Shown here: positions 18,532-27,383 of the stretch, piece after piece
How the letters are laid out: the number at the start of each line of letters is the position of its first letter
How positions within the stretch are numbered: the first letter of the stretch is position 1
NCBI RefSeq assembly: GCF_000423565.1
Contig: NZ_AUIF01000003.1
Coordinates: 372,001-436,000 of the forward strand
Reading direction: 5' to 3'
From: Runella zeae DSM 19591
GTDB lineage: Bacteria; Bacteroidota; Bacteroidia; Cytophagales; Spirosomataceae
Length of the DNA: 64,000 nt
Program-made: the position numbers and the translations under genes
Notes under the pieces: generated by a model
The model's input: only the letters and a program-made list of their open reading frames with translations
Told to the model about the DNA's origin: nothing
Database searches by the model: none

Positions 18532-19722
18532 ATGAAACGTCAGACTAAAGCAATACGCACCCAAACCAAAAAGACACAATACCGCGAGCATTCGACGCCT
18601 TTGTTTCTTACATCTAGCTTTTCATTCGAATCTGCCGAGCAAGGCAAGGCACTTTTTGATGAAACAGAAGAAGGCAATATTTACAGTCGTTTTTCAAATC
18701 CTAGCGTTCAGGAGTTTGTAGATAAAGTATGTATGCTCGAAGGTGCTGAAGACGGGCTTGCTACTGCTACCGGTATGGCGGCTGTTTTTGCGAGTATGGC
18801 AGGGATTCTCAAGTCGGGCGATCATATTATTGCATGTCGGGCATTGTTTGGTTCGGCGCATCAGATTATTACGCAGATTTTGGCTAAATGGGGCATTACC
18901 TATACTTATTTAGATGCTGATGCTTCGGAGGCCGCTTGGGAAGCAGCCGTACAGCCCAACAGCCGAATGGTTTATCTTGAGACTCCTTCTAATCCAGGAT
19001 TAGAGTTGGTCGATTTGGAGATGATTGGACGGATTTGCAAAAAACATAACTTGATTTTTAACGTTGACAACTGCTTTGCAACGCCGATTATCCAAACCCC
19101 TGCCGATTTTGGCGCGGACTTGATTGTCCACTCAGCTACTAAATTTATGGATGGACAAGGGCGTGTCTTGGGAGGTGTTGTGGTCGGAAAAGCAGAATAT
19201 ATCGCTCCGATTCGCTTTTTCTGCCGTCATACAGGCCCGTCAATGTCGCCTTTCAATGCTTGGACTTTGAGCAAAAGCCTCGAAACGCTTGAGCTTCGTA
19301 TGGAGCGTCATAGCCAAAATGCACTACGCTTGGCAGAAGCACTCGAAGCACTACCCGAAGTCAAAAAGGTGAATTACCCTTATTTGCCAAGTCATGCTCA
19401 GTATGAGCTTGCCAAAGCACAAATGAATGCAGGTGGGGCGATTGTGACGATTGAACTTGAAGGTGGTTTTGAGCGAGTGAGTGCTTTTATGAAAGCCCTC
19501 AAAATCCCCACTTTATCATCCAACTTAGGAGATACGCGCACGATTATTACCAATCCTTTTACCACGACTCATTCCAAACTTAAACCCGACGAAAAAGCTT
19601 CTTTAGGTATTACAGAAGGCCTCATTCGTATTTCGGTAGGTTTGGAAGCGGTCGAAGATTTGATAGAAGATTTTACGCAAGCAGCCGTAGTAAGCGCTGA
19701 GGCGATTACGGCTAAAGTGTAG
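18532..19722 (+). CDS. metZ: O-succinylhomoserine sulfhydrylase / cystathionine gamma-synthase family
   Basis: A 396-residue fold-type I PLP enzyme. NIYSRFSNPSVQEFVDKVC, GLATATGMAA, VYLETPSNPGLELVD, FNVDNCFATPIIQ and the PLP Lys motif LIVHSATKFMDGQGRVLGG are those of Cys/Met metabolism enzymes, and the last motif with DNCFATP is typical of MetZ. It would make homocysteine from an activated homoserine and sulfide, the end product of the sulfate reduction genes that follow, so its place in this operon makes sense. Close relatives such as MetY or MetB cannot be fully excluded. Confidence 0.88.
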   Translation: MKRQTKAIRTQTKKTQYREHSTPLFLTSSFSFESAEQGKALFDETEEGNIYSRFSNPSVQEFVDKVCMLEGAEDGLATATGMAAVFASMAGILKSGDHIIACRALFGSAHQIITQILAKWGITYTYLDADASEAAWEAAVQPNSRMVYLETPSNPGLELVDLEMIGRICKKHNLIFNVDNCFATPIIQTPADFGADLIVHSATKFMDGQGRVLGGVVVGKAEYIAPIRFFCRHTGPSMSPFNAWTLSKSLETLELRMERHSQNALRLAEALEALPEVKKVNYPYLPSHAQYELAKAQMNAGGAIVTIELEGGFERVSAFMKALKIPTLSSNLGDTRTIITNPFTTTHSKLKPDEKASLGITEGLIRISVGLEAVEDLIEDFTQAAVVSAEAITAKV

Positions 19723-19736
19723 AAGATATATAAGCC

Positions 19737-19810
19737 TACAATTTCCTCACTTTCACTATCCATAAAGGCAATACGAGCCTAGGAAAAAATGATAGGTTGA
19801 GGAAATTGTA
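19737..19810 (+). other. long structured hairpin in the metZ-cysH gap
   Basis: TACAATTTCCTCA (19737-19749) pairs perfectly over 13 bases with TGAGGAAATTGTA (19798-19810). Inside it CTATC pairs with GATAG and AGGC with GCCT, giving a stacked stem. No T run follows at once, so it is not a simple terminator. Downstream, GAACCAAT and ATTGGTT plus CTCTCTTTAAGAGA give more pairing before cysH at 19980. The 257-base gap is unusual for an operon and may be a regulatory leader for cysHDN. Confidence 0.5.
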
Positions 19811-19979
19811 TAAAACAAAACACTAACGAACCAATAAGTAGCAAAAGAATGTTAAGGCAGTACAAATCTCCTCATTGGTTGCTGGGTAGTTTTATAGTTG
19901 AAGAAGCTCTCTCTTTAAGAGAACATTCAAATATTGTTGTTTAGAAATTAATATACAATACAAATTCGATAGAATTAAA

Positions 19980-20696
19980 ATGCATACAGAGGTATTTTCT
20001 CATACAGCTTCGTCGTTGCTAGAACAACTACAAGGCAAAACGGAAGTGGAATCATTGCGTTTGTTGGCAGAGATGTTTCCCGGACAAGTAGCTTTTTCGA
20101 CTAGTTTGGGCTACGAAGACCAAGTAATAACAGATATGATTTTGGGGAATGCCCTCGATATCCGCATCTTTACACTGGATACAGGGCGTATGTTTCCCGA
20201 AACATACCTGACGTTGCAGAAAACCAATAATCGCTATGATTCAAAAATTGAAGTGCTTTTTCCGAAAAACGATGCCGTCGAGAAATTGTTGACCGAAAAA
20301 GGTCCTTTGAGTTTTTATGAGTCTATCGAAAATCGCAAAGAATGTTGTTTTATCCGCAAAGTAGAACCTCTCAATCGTGCTTTGCAAGGAGTTAAAGTGT
20401 GGGTGACTGGTATCAGAGCGGAGCAATCACCCAACCGTACAGATATGCAAGCTATTGAATGGGATGGCGGGCATGATTTGTTTAAGTTCAATCTCTTGTT
20501 GAATTGGACTTTTGAAGAAGTGAAAAATTATGTAAAATCTCACAATGTCCCTTATAATCCCTTGCACGACAAAGGGTTTGTAAGTATTGGGTGTGCTCCT
20601 TGTACACGTGCTATTCGTGAAGGAGAAGATTTCAGAGCGGGACGCTGGTGGTGGGAAGACGAAAGCAAAAAAGAATGCGGCCTACATGCGAGATAG
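19980..20696 (+). CDS. cysH: adenylyl-sulfate (APS) reductase, CysH family
   Basis: Reduces activated sulfate to sulfite, 238 residues. The substrate loop FSTSLGYEDQVI, the LDTGRMFPETY segment and the C-terminal catalytic Cys in KKECGLH are present. The Cys pairs ECC (about 121-122) and CAPC (about 204-207) bind the [4Fe-4S] cluster that marks APS-using enzymes rather than PAPS-using ones. This agrees with the operon, which has cysD and cysN but no APS kinase gene. Confidence 0.94.
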   Translation: MHTEVFSHTASSLLEQLQGKTEVESLRLLAEMFPGQVAFSTSLGYEDQVITDMILGNALDIRIFTLDTGRMFPETYLTLQKTNNRYDSKIEVLFPKNDAVEKLLTEKGPLSFYESIENRKECCFIRKVEPLNRALQGVKVWVTGIRAEQSPNRTDMQAIEWDGGHDLFKFNLLLNWTFEEVKNYVKSHNVPYNPLHDKGFVSIGCAPCTRAIREGEDFRAGRWWWEDESKKECGLHAR

Positions 20697-20750
20697 CATA
20701 TAGGGGTTACTCTTTGTAAAAGTAAATTAGAAAATCAGACACGATATATC

Positions 20751-21683
20751 ATGTCAAATACCCAAAATTTAGAGTCTAGTAGTCAGCGAAAAAATTATCT
20801 AGACCAACTCGAATCAGAAGCTATCTATATCATGCGTGAGGTAGCTGGACAGTTTGAGCGTCCTGCCTTGTTGTTTTCGGGCGGAAAAGATTCAATCACG
20901 CTTGTTCGTTTAGCCCAAAAGGCATTTGCTCCGGGCAAAATCCCTTTCCCTTTAGTACATATTGATACAGGGCACAACTTCCCCGAAGCTATTCAGTATC
21001 GCGATTGGCTAGCCAACGAAGTAGGGGCCAAGCTGATTGTACGTCAGGTAGAAGATACAATCAAAGCCAAAGGCTTGAAAGAACAAACCGGAAAAAATGC
21101 TACGCGCAATTGGCTCCAAACATACACTTTGCTAGATACTATCGAAGAGTTTGAGTTTGATGCGTGTATTGGAGGTGCTCGCCGCGACGAAGAAAAAGCA
21201 CGTGCCAAAGAACGTATTTTTTCTTTCCGTGATGAGTTTGGGCAATGGGACCCCAAACGTCAGCGACCTGAATTGTGGAATTTGTTTAATGGCAAAATCA
21301 GCAAAGGAGAAAACGTACGGGCGTTTCCGATTTCGAACTGGACAGAATTGGACGTGTGGTCGTATATCGAACGTGAAAAAATTCCGTTACCTACAATTTA
21401 CTTTTCACATCAGCGCGAAATGATTTTGCGCGATGGCAATTTACTAGCTAATGCCGATTTTATTTACAAAGATGAGGCAGATGTTATAGTGACTAAGACC
21501 GTACGTTTTCGCACGGTAGGGGATATGACTTGTACGGCAGCGGTAGAATCAGAGGCCGATACTATCGAAAAAGTAGTCAACGAAATCAAAGCAACGCGTA
21601 TCAGTGAGCGTGGTGAAACCCGTATCGATGACCAACAAACCGAGGCGGCGATGGAAGACCGTAAAAAGGGTGGATATTTTTAA
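20751..21683 (+). CDS. cysD: sulfate adenylyltransferase subunit 2
   Basis: ATP sulfurylase catalytic subunit, 310 residues, normal length. The PP-loop is LLFSGGKDSITLVRLA near residue 42-57, followed by PLVHIDTGHNFPE, CIGGARRDEEKARAKERIFS and RTVGDMTCTAAVES, all typical. It forms the heterodimer with the GTPase CysN encoded 97 bases downstream and makes APS for CysH, encoded just upstream. Confidence 0.97.
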   Translation: MSNTQNLESSSQRKNYLDQLESEAIYIMREVAGQFERPALLFSGGKDSITLVRLAQKAFAPGKIPFPLVHIDTGHNFPEAIQYRDWLANEVGAKLIVRQVEDTIKAKGLKEQTGKNATRNWLQTYTLLDTIEEFEFDACIGGARRDEEKARAKERIFSFRDEFGQWDPKRQRPELWNLFNGKISKGENVRAFPISNWTELDVWSYIEREKIPLPTIYFSHQREMILRDGNLLANADFIYKDEADVIVTKTVRFRTVGDMTCTAAVESEADTIEKVVNEIKATRISERGETRIDDQQTEAAMEDRKKGGYF

Positions 21684-21696
21684 ACTTCCTTTCTTA

Positions 21697-21724
21697 CCCC
21701 GTAGTGGCAGCTGCCTAGTAGGGG
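21697..21724 (+). other. hairpin between cysD and cysN
   Basis: CCCC (21697-21700) and GGGG (21721-21724) flank the palindrome GGCAGCTGCC (21706-21715). No T tract follows, so it is more likely an RNA processing or stability element than a terminator. Confidence 0.35.
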
Positions 21725-21780
21725 AGTTAAAAACAAACATTTAAAATAATAAAAAAATCCTCGTTGGGGATTTAGGGGCT

Positions 21781-23028
21781 ATGGACATTCTAAGATTTAT
21801 AACCGCAGGTAGTGTTGATGACGGAAAAAGTACCCTTATCGGCCGCTTGCTTTACGATACAAAAAGTATTTTGGCCGACCAAATGGAGGCCGTAGAACGT
21901 GCTAGTAAAACCAGAGGCGATGGCGAAATCGACTTGGCATTACTGACCGACGGGCTTCGTTCGGAGCGAGAGCAAGGAATTACGATTGATGTGGCTTACA
22001 AATATTTCCAAACGCCCAATCGTAAGTTTATTAGTATTGATGCGCCGGGACATATTCAGTACACCCGCAATATGGTGACGGGTGCTTCTAATGCCGACTT
22101 GGCAATCATCCTGATTGATGCGCGCCAAGGAGTAGTAGAGCAAACTCGCCGCCACTCTCTTATTGCTTCATTGTTAGGGATTCCGCATATTGTGGTAGCA
22201 GTCAATAAGATGGATTTGGTGGGATATTCGGAAGATGTGTTTTTGCAGATTGCCCAAGAATACCAAAAACTCGCTAGTAAACTCAATATCAAAGACCTGA
22301 AAATCATTCCCGTAAGTGCTTTGGCGGGAGATAACATCGTTGATAAATCTGAAGCAATGCCTTGGTACACGGGCGAAACAATGCTTCATTATCTCGAAAA
22401 TGTGGATGTATTGAACGACCTTAATCTAACTGATGCGCGTTTTTCGGTACAGTATGTGCTTCGTCCTCAAACCGAAGAGTTGCACGATTATCGGGGATAT
22501 GCAGGGCGCATTCAAAGCGGTGTTTTCCGAAAAGGAGATCCTATCACCGTACTTCCTTCGGAGCAAACCTCCAAAATTGCCAAAATTGAAATATATGGCG
22601 CAGAAGTAGAAGAGGCGTCGGCTCCCCAATCGGTGACTCTTTTGCTCGAAACAGACGTGGACATTAGCCGTGGGGATTTGATTAGTGGCAATGGCAATCA
22701 GCCCGTGTTAAGCCAAGATGTGGAAGCTACGATTTGTTGGATGGACGACCGTAAAGAACTAAAAGTAGGTAATAAATACACCCTGCAGCATGGTACTACG
22801 CGCGTTCGTTGTTCTATTAAAGGAATAGAATACCGCATCGATATCAACAATTATGAGCAATTGGAAGATGTTGAAAGCCTCAAGCTAAACGACGTGGCCA
22901 AAGTGGTGATTCGTACGGCAAAACCGTTGGCCTACGATTCATATCAAAACAATCGGGCCAATGGTGCGGCTATCTTGATAGACGAAACCTCCAACGTGAC
23001 CGTAGGAGCATGTATGGTGGAAGCTTAG
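21781..23028 (+). CDS. cysN: sulfate adenylyltransferase subunit 1 (GTPase)
   Basis: Regulatory GTPase of ATP sulfurylase, 415 residues. GTP motifs: TAGSVDDGKSTLIGRLL, SEREQGITIDVAYKYF, SIDAPGHIQYTRNMV, VAVNKMDLV. The C-terminal part holds two EF-Tu-like beta barrels. There is no fused CysC kinase domain, in line with direct APS reduction by CysH. It is the last gene of the operon and is followed by a terminator hairpin. Confidence 0.97.
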   Translation: MDILRFITAGSVDDGKSTLIGRLLYDTKSILADQMEAVERASKTRGDGEIDLALLTDGLRSEREQGITIDVAYKYFQTPNRKFISIDAPGHIQYTRNMVTGASNADLAIILIDARQGVVEQTRRHSLIASLLGIPHIVVAVNKMDLVGYSEDVFLQIAQEYQKLASKLNIKDLKIIPVSALAGDNIVDKSEAMPWYTGETMLHYLENVDVLNDLNLTDARFSVQYVLRPQTEELHDYRGYAGRIQSGVFRKGDPITVLPSEQTSKIAKIEIYGAEVEEASAPQSVTLLLETDVDISRGDLISGNGNQPVLSQDVEATICWMDDRKELKVGNKYTLQHGTTRVRCSIKGIEYRIDINNYEQLEDVESLKLNDVAKVVIRTAKPLAYDSYQNNRANGAAILIDETSNVTVGACMVEA

Positions 23029-23063
23029 ACAGAGCATAAAAACTACAATATATAACCTTGCTA

Positions 23064-23096
23064 AAAATCCCTCAACTCAAAAAGTTGGGGGATTTT
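23064..23096 (+). terminator. terminator after cysN
   Basis: AAAATCCC-T-CAACT (23064-23077), loop CAAAA, and AGTTG-G-GGGATTTT (23083-23096) pair almost fully and are followed by GGTTTTGGG. It lies 35 bases after the cysN stop and closes the sulfur operon. Confidence 0.75.
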
Positions 23097-23183
23097 GGTT
23101 TTGGGAAACTCGGCTCAAAATTACAGGTGAGTACGGGAATGTTTATGAGTTAAAAGCTATGTATTTTGTAGCTATCCAAAACA

Positions 23184-24578
23184 ATGATTTCCAAAAAACC
23201 TATGAAAATCCTTATGCCCAACCAAAAACTCCTCTTAATGGGAGTGATGATGATACTAGCAACTCCTCTTTTGGCTCAGCGCAATGTGGTGAATGCCAAT
23301 GATTCCAATACACCCTTGCACTTATTAAAGCCTGATTTTCCTGTTCCGTATGGAATTGTGGACCCAAAAGAGGTAAAAAGTGTAATAGATCGGATTCATG
23401 GTTATTTAAATACGGTTACTCCCACCGCATTTGTCAATGCCAAAACGGGTGAAATCGTTGCGGATTTATCCAAAATTGATGAAAACACTGCTTTACAAAA
23501 AGGAGACTATCGCCTCGTAAGCTACGAATGGGGCGTTACATATGCTGGTATGCTACTCGCAAGTCAGGTGACTGGCGACAATCGATACAAAGAATACACT
23601 GATAAGCGCTTGGCATTTATTGCCAATGCAGCTCCTTATTTTAAAAAAACAACCGAGGAACACGCCGATTGGGGTACCAAAGGCCCCCTTCGAGGATTGT
23701 TGTCACCTCATGCTTTGGATGATTGTGGCGCAATGTGTACCGCCATGATTAAAGCCACTCGTGCAGGAAATCAGTCGAACCTTAGACCCCTGATTGATAT
23801 TCACATTGATTATATCTTAAACAAAGAACATCGCTTAAAGGACGGGACGCTGGCCCGAAATCGCCCCCAACCCAATTCGCTTTGGCTCGACGATTTGTTT
23901 ATGGGAGTACCTGCTCTCGCTCAAATGGGCAAACTTACTGGCAATAAAAAATACTATGACGAAGCGGCCAAACAAATTCTACAATTTTCTAAAAGGATGT
24001 TTAACAAAGAGAAGGGCATATACATGCACGGATGGATAGAAGGCATGAGTGAGCATCCTCAGTTTCACTGGGCAAGGGCTAACGGCTGGGCTATCTTGAC
24101 CAAAGTAGAAGTATTGGATGTATTACCCGAAAATCATCCAGCACGTCCTGCGATTTTAGCTTTATTGAAAGCCCATGCGAAGGGATTGACTTCTTATCAG
24201 TCAGGCTCAGGTTTTTGGCATCAATTGTTGGATAGAGAAGATTCTTATTTGGAAACTTCCGCTACCGCTATTTATACTTATGCTCTGGCTCACGCGATCA
24301 ATAAAGGCTGGATAGATGGCCTTGCGTATGCTCCTGCGGTACTTGTAGCTTGGAATGCAGTGGCTACCAAGGTCAATGAAAAAGGGCAAGTAGAGGGAAC
24401 CTGCGTGGGTACTGGTATGGGTTTTGACCCTGCTTTTTATTATCATCGTCCTATTAGCCCCTTCGCGGCGCATGGTTATGGACCCGTGATTTTGGCAGGA
24501 GCCGAAGTTATTAATCTGTTGAATAACAAGCAGTTTGAAATCAATGATAGCTCCGTTCAGCTGTTACAAAAGAAGTAA
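23184..24578 (+). CDS. glycoside hydrolase family 88/105, unsaturated rhamnogalacturonyl hydrolase-like
   Basis: A 464-residue exported enzyme with a signal peptide (KLLLMGVMMILATPLLAQ). An (alpha/alpha)6 barrel is suggested by VSYEWGVTYAGMLLA, NSLWLDDLFMGVPALAQMGK, GIYMHGWIEGMSEHPQFHWARANGW and GFWHQLLD...YLETSATAIYTYALA. These are the family pattern for enzymes that hydrate and split the unsaturated uronic acid left by pectin lyases. A second, shorter member follows after 30 bases, so the pair likely works on rhamnogalacturonan fragments. It is longer than YteR-type enzymes at the N-terminus. Confidence 0.87.
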   Translation: MISKKPMKILMPNQKLLLMGVMMILATPLLAQRNVVNANDSNTPLHLLKPDFPVPYGIVDPKEVKSVIDRIHGYLNTVTPTAFVNAKTGEIVADLSKIDENTALQKGDYRLVSYEWGVTYAGMLLASQVTGDNRYKEYTDKRLAFIANAAPYFKKTTEEHADWGTKGPLRGLLSPHALDDCGAMCTAMIKATRAGNQSNLRPLIDIHIDYILNKEHRLKDGTLARNRPQPNSLWLDDLFMGVPALAQMGKLTGNKKYYDEAAKQILQFSKRMFNKEKGIYMHGWIEGMSEHPQFHWARANGWAILTKVEVLDVLPENHPARPAILALLKAHAKGLTSYQSGSGFWHQLLDREDSYLETSATAIYTYALAHAINKGWIDGLAYAPAVLVAWNAVATKVNEKGQVEGTCVGTGMGFDPAFYYHRPISPFAAHGYGPVILAGAEVINLLNNKQFEINDSSVQLLQKK

Positions 24579-24608
24579 AATGTGTATGTTTTTAATACTT
24601 CCAAAAAC

Positions 24609-25733
24609 ATGAGAGATTTTTACAAAGCGATACTGCTACTTATCATAACCACACCCATCGTATTAGCTCAAAAACTCCCTAAACGGAAAGAGCTACTCAA
24701 GGCCATGACTACGGCCAATGCCTATTTTATGAACAAATGGCCTGAGGTAGGGAAGCCTATTGTTGGAAAAGACCGTACACGTCCAAGCAATATCTGGACT
24801 CGTGGAGTGTATTATGAAGGATTAATGGCGCTCTATCAACTCCATCCCCAAAAAGAATATTTGGAATACGCTCTATCCTGGGGAGAAGCCCACAAGTGGG
24901 GCTTGCGGAATGGGATTACTACTCGTAATGGCGATGACCAATGCTGTGGTCAAACTTACATTGACCTCTATCTCATGGACAAAAAAGAAGAACGAATCCG
25001 TGATATAAAAGCCAGCATGGACAATATGGTCAACAGCCCTAAAGAAGATGATTGGTGGTGGGTAGATGCCTTACAGATGGCAATGCCAGTGTTTGCAAAA
25101 CTGGGAGTACTCTATAATGACAACCGCTATTATGAAAAGATGTACCAGATGTACATGTTTACTAAAACTCACCACGGTGATAAAGGTCTGTACAATCCCG
25201 CTGAAGGGCTATGGTGGCGTGACAAAGATTTTGACCCCCCTTACAAAACCCCTAAGGGCAACAATTGCTACTGGTCTCGTGGAAACGGATGGGTAGTAGC
25301 GGCACTAGTGAGGGTGTTGGATATTATGCCTAAAAATGCTCCCCACCGCGACGAATATCAAAAAACGTACCTTGAAATGATGCATGCACTTGTACCCCTT
25401 CAGCGTTCTGATGGATTTTGGAATGTAAGTCTGACGGATGAGGATGATTTTGGAGGAAAAGAGCTGACTGGCACTGCTTTGTTTGTATATGGCATGGCGT
25501 GGGGAATTCGTACGGGGCTTTTAGAAAAGAAAATCTATTTGCCAATTGTGGCTAAGGCTACAAATGCTATGCTGAAAGACTGCGTACACCCGAGTGGTTT
25601 TTTGGGATGGGTGCAGGGTACTGGAAAAGAGCCTAAAGATGGACAACCGCTAAGTTATGACAAACAGCCCGATTATGAGGATTTTGGTTTAGGATGTTTT
25701 TTGTTGGCAGGTACTGAAGTAGCCAAGCTGTAG
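24609..25733 (+). CDS. second GH88/GH105-type hydrolase
   Basis: A 374-residue exported enzyme. I chose ATG 24609 because MRDFYKAILLLIITTPIVLAQ is a clean signal peptide; a GTG at 24582 adds nine residues without one. WTRGVYYEGLMALYQLHP, DDWWWVDALQMAMPVFAKLG, WWRDKDF, NCYWSRGNGWVVAALVRVLD and DGFWNVSLTDEDDFGGKELTG follow the YteR/YesR (GH105) pattern, including the acidic residues around WVDAL. It starts 30 bases after the first hydrolase and is probably cotranscribed; the two differ enough to be an old duplication or separate specificities. Confidence 0.87.
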   Translation: MRDFYKAILLLIITTPIVLAQKLPKRKELLKAMTTANAYFMNKWPEVGKPIVGKDRTRPSNIWTRGVYYEGLMALYQLHPQKEYLEYALSWGEAHKWGLRNGITTRNGDDQCCGQTYIDLYLMDKKEERIRDIKASMDNMVNSPKEDDWWWVDALQMAMPVFAKLGVLYNDNRYYEKMYQMYMFTKTHHGDKGLYNPAEGLWWRDKDFDPPYKTPKGNNCYWSRGNGWVVAALVRVLDIMPKNAPHRDEYQKTYLEMMHALVPLQRSDGFWNVSLTDEDDFGGKELTGTALFVYGMAWGIRTGLLEKKIYLPIVAKATNAMLKDCVHPSGFLGWVQGTGKEPKDGQPLSYDKQPDYEDFGLGCFLLAGTEVAKL

Positions 25734-25755
25734 TATCTTTCTCGTTTTATAATTC

Positions 25756-25797
25756 AAATCCCGAGTAGTGACTTTGGTCAATATTTGGGATTTTTTT
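25756..25797 (+). terminator. terminator after the hydrolase pair
   Basis: AAATCCC (25756-25762) pairs with GGGATTT (25787-25793), with GAC/GTC pairing inside the loop, followed by seven T. It lies 22 bases after the stop codon. Confidence 0.7.
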
Positions 25798-25823
25798 ATA
25801 GGTAGCTTCAAAAATTAATGCTC

Positions 25824-25964
25824 TCAATATCAATTTTTTAAAAATAGATATTGATAAAATCTATCAATCAATAGAAAATATTGATTTGATATAAGAGGTG
25901 ATTTAGTACAGTTTTGCATCGTTATCAAAATTATACTTTTCAAATACGAAAATGCGTAATTTTG
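25824..25964 (+). promoter_or_regulatory. AT-rich promoter region of the ahpC-ahpD operon
   Basis: TCAATATC (25824-25831) and GATATTGA (25847-25854) form a perfect inverted repeat; ATATTGAT recurs nearby (about 25878). CGTTATCAAAAT at 25920-25931 also occurs upstream of the GntR-type regulator gene (28626-28637). TAATTTTG (25957-25964) fits the -7 consensus, 59 bases before the ATG at 26023. Confidence 0.5.
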
Positions 25965-26022
25965 GTTAAAATAAATATTGAAATTGTACAAAAATAATTT
26001 TCACCATTAAATAGAAGCAATC

Positions 26023-26577
26023 ATGGCTAGCCGTATGTTGGGATTGGGAGCTCAGTTTCCCTCATTCAAAAAGACTTCAGTTGTGTCTTTGGAAAAAGGC
26101 AATGAATTTTATGATATAACTTCAGAAGATCACAAAAACGCCGACAAATGGATGGTGATGTTTTGGTGGCCTAAAGATTTCACATTTGTATGTCCTACCG
26201 AAATCGCAGCGTTCAATCAAAAAGTAGAAGATTTCTCTGACCGCGATACTATCCTTATCGGAGCTTCTACCGATTCTGAGTTTGTACACTTAGCGTGGCG
26301 CAAAAACCACGAGGACTTAACAGGGCTTAAATTCCCGATGTTGGCCGATACTTCCAAGTCATTGGCAGAAGAGCTAGGTATCCTAGAAGCCAACGAAAAA
26401 ATCGCCTACCGTGTTACTTATATTGTTGACCCTCAGGGTATTATTCGTTGGGTGTCGGCCAACGACCTTTCGGTAGGACGTAATGTAGATGAAGTATTGC
26501 GTGTATTGGATGCCCTCCAAACAGATGAACTATGTCCTTGCAACTGGAAACAGGGCGAGGCTACCCTCCAAGCATAA
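26023..26577 (+). CDS. peroxiredoxin, AhpC-like, partner of AhpD
   Basis: A 184-residue thiol peroxidase. The peroxidatic Cys is in DFTFVCPTEIAAF; the C-terminal CPCNW motif supplies resolving cysteines. The mid part (IGASTDSEFVHLAWRKNH, FPMLADTSKSLAEELGIL, TYIVDPQGIIRWV) is typical. It lacks the usual AhpC C-terminal tail and sits 47 bases before an AhpD-type gene, the arrangement known from mycobacterial AhpC/AhpD, where AhpD replaces the flavoprotein AhpF as reductant. It removes peroxides in the cytoplasm. Confidence 0.9.
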   Translation: MASRMLGLGAQFPSFKKTSVVSLEKGNEFYDITSEDHKNADKWMVMFWWPKDFTFVCPTEIAAFNQKVEDFSDRDTILIGASTDSEFVHLAWRKNHEDLTGLKFPMLADTSKSLAEELGILEANEKIAYRVTYIVDPQGIIRWVSANDLSVGRNVDEVLRVLDALQTDELCPCNWKQGEATLQA

Positions 26578-26624
26578 ATTTTCAATCAAAAGGGAAGTCT
26601 CCTTTTTACTAACTTTCTACAGCT

Positions 26625-27209
26625 ATGTTTGGAACAATTAGTGAAACCAAAAAAAGCTTACTGGCCGAAGTAAATCTGCCTGCTGAGTTTGAAAGTCTCT
26701 TCTTGGATCGCCTCAATGAAGCTGATCATCGTTATATCAAAGACCTCAAAATCAACGTTGCCAATGCGTTGAAAGCGCCTTCTTTGGGCGAAAAAGATGC
26801 TGTATTGTTGGCTTTGGGAGTTGCTATCAACGAGAAATCAACCGCGCTCATTGCCTCTTTGGAGGCATTGGCCCAGCAGCGTGGAGTTTCAGAAAAAGAG
26901 CTCAATGAGGTAGCGGCTTGTGTGTCGCTCATGAATGCCAACAACGTATTTTATCGTTTTCGGCATTTTATGAACAAAGAATCCTACAACAATATGCAAG
27001 CAGGGATTCGGATGTCTATCATGATGAATCCCGTCTTGGGAAAAGAATTTTTTGAACTGTTGAGTTTAGTGATTTCAGCGGTTAATGGTTGTGAAATGTG
27101 CGTCACTTCTCACGAAGCCTCCGTAAAATCGCATGGTGCTTCGGAGCAGCGAATCTTTGACGCAGTGCGTTTGGCGGCTGTTTTCAAAAGCTTCATTACG
27201 TTATTGTAA
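26625..27209 (+). CDS. alkylhydroperoxidase AhpD family protein
   Basis: A 194-residue protein of the carboxymuconolactone decarboxylase fold. The redox centre is NGCEMCVTSHEASV (C-x2-C-x3-H), in the second half as in AhpD, with a preceding acidic region. It should pass electrons from a dihydrolipoyl partner to the peroxiredoxin encoded just upstream. A strong two-way terminator follows. Confidence 0.92.
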   Translation: MFGTISETKKSLLAEVNLPAEFESLFLDRLNEADHRYIKDLKINVANALKAPSLGEKDAVLLALGVAINEKSTALIASLEALAQQRGVSEKELNEVAACVSLMNANNVFYRFRHFMNKESYNNMQAGIRMSIMMNPVLGKEFFELLSLVISAVNGCEMCVTSHEASVKSHGASEQRIFDAVRLAAVFKSFITLL

Positions 27210-27248
27210 GTAGTTTAAGCGTTGCGTTATTTACATCAACGAACTAAA

Positions 27249-27290
27249 AAACAAAAATAGAGGTGTATATACGCACCTCTATTTTTGTTT
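27249..27290. terminator. bidirectional terminator between ahpD and the GntR-type gene
   Basis: AAACAAAAATAGAGGTG (27249-27265) and CACCTCTATTTTTGTTT (27274-27290) form a perfect 17-bp stem with an eight-base loop. The A and T runs on each arm allow termination from both strands. Confidence 0.9.
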
Positions 27291-27383
27291 ATCTGCTTCG
27301 GACTACCAAAAAAAGTCTCTGCCAATATTGATAGAGACTTTAAGCATTATCTGTTCTTCTCAGTTATATAATCTTCAATACTG

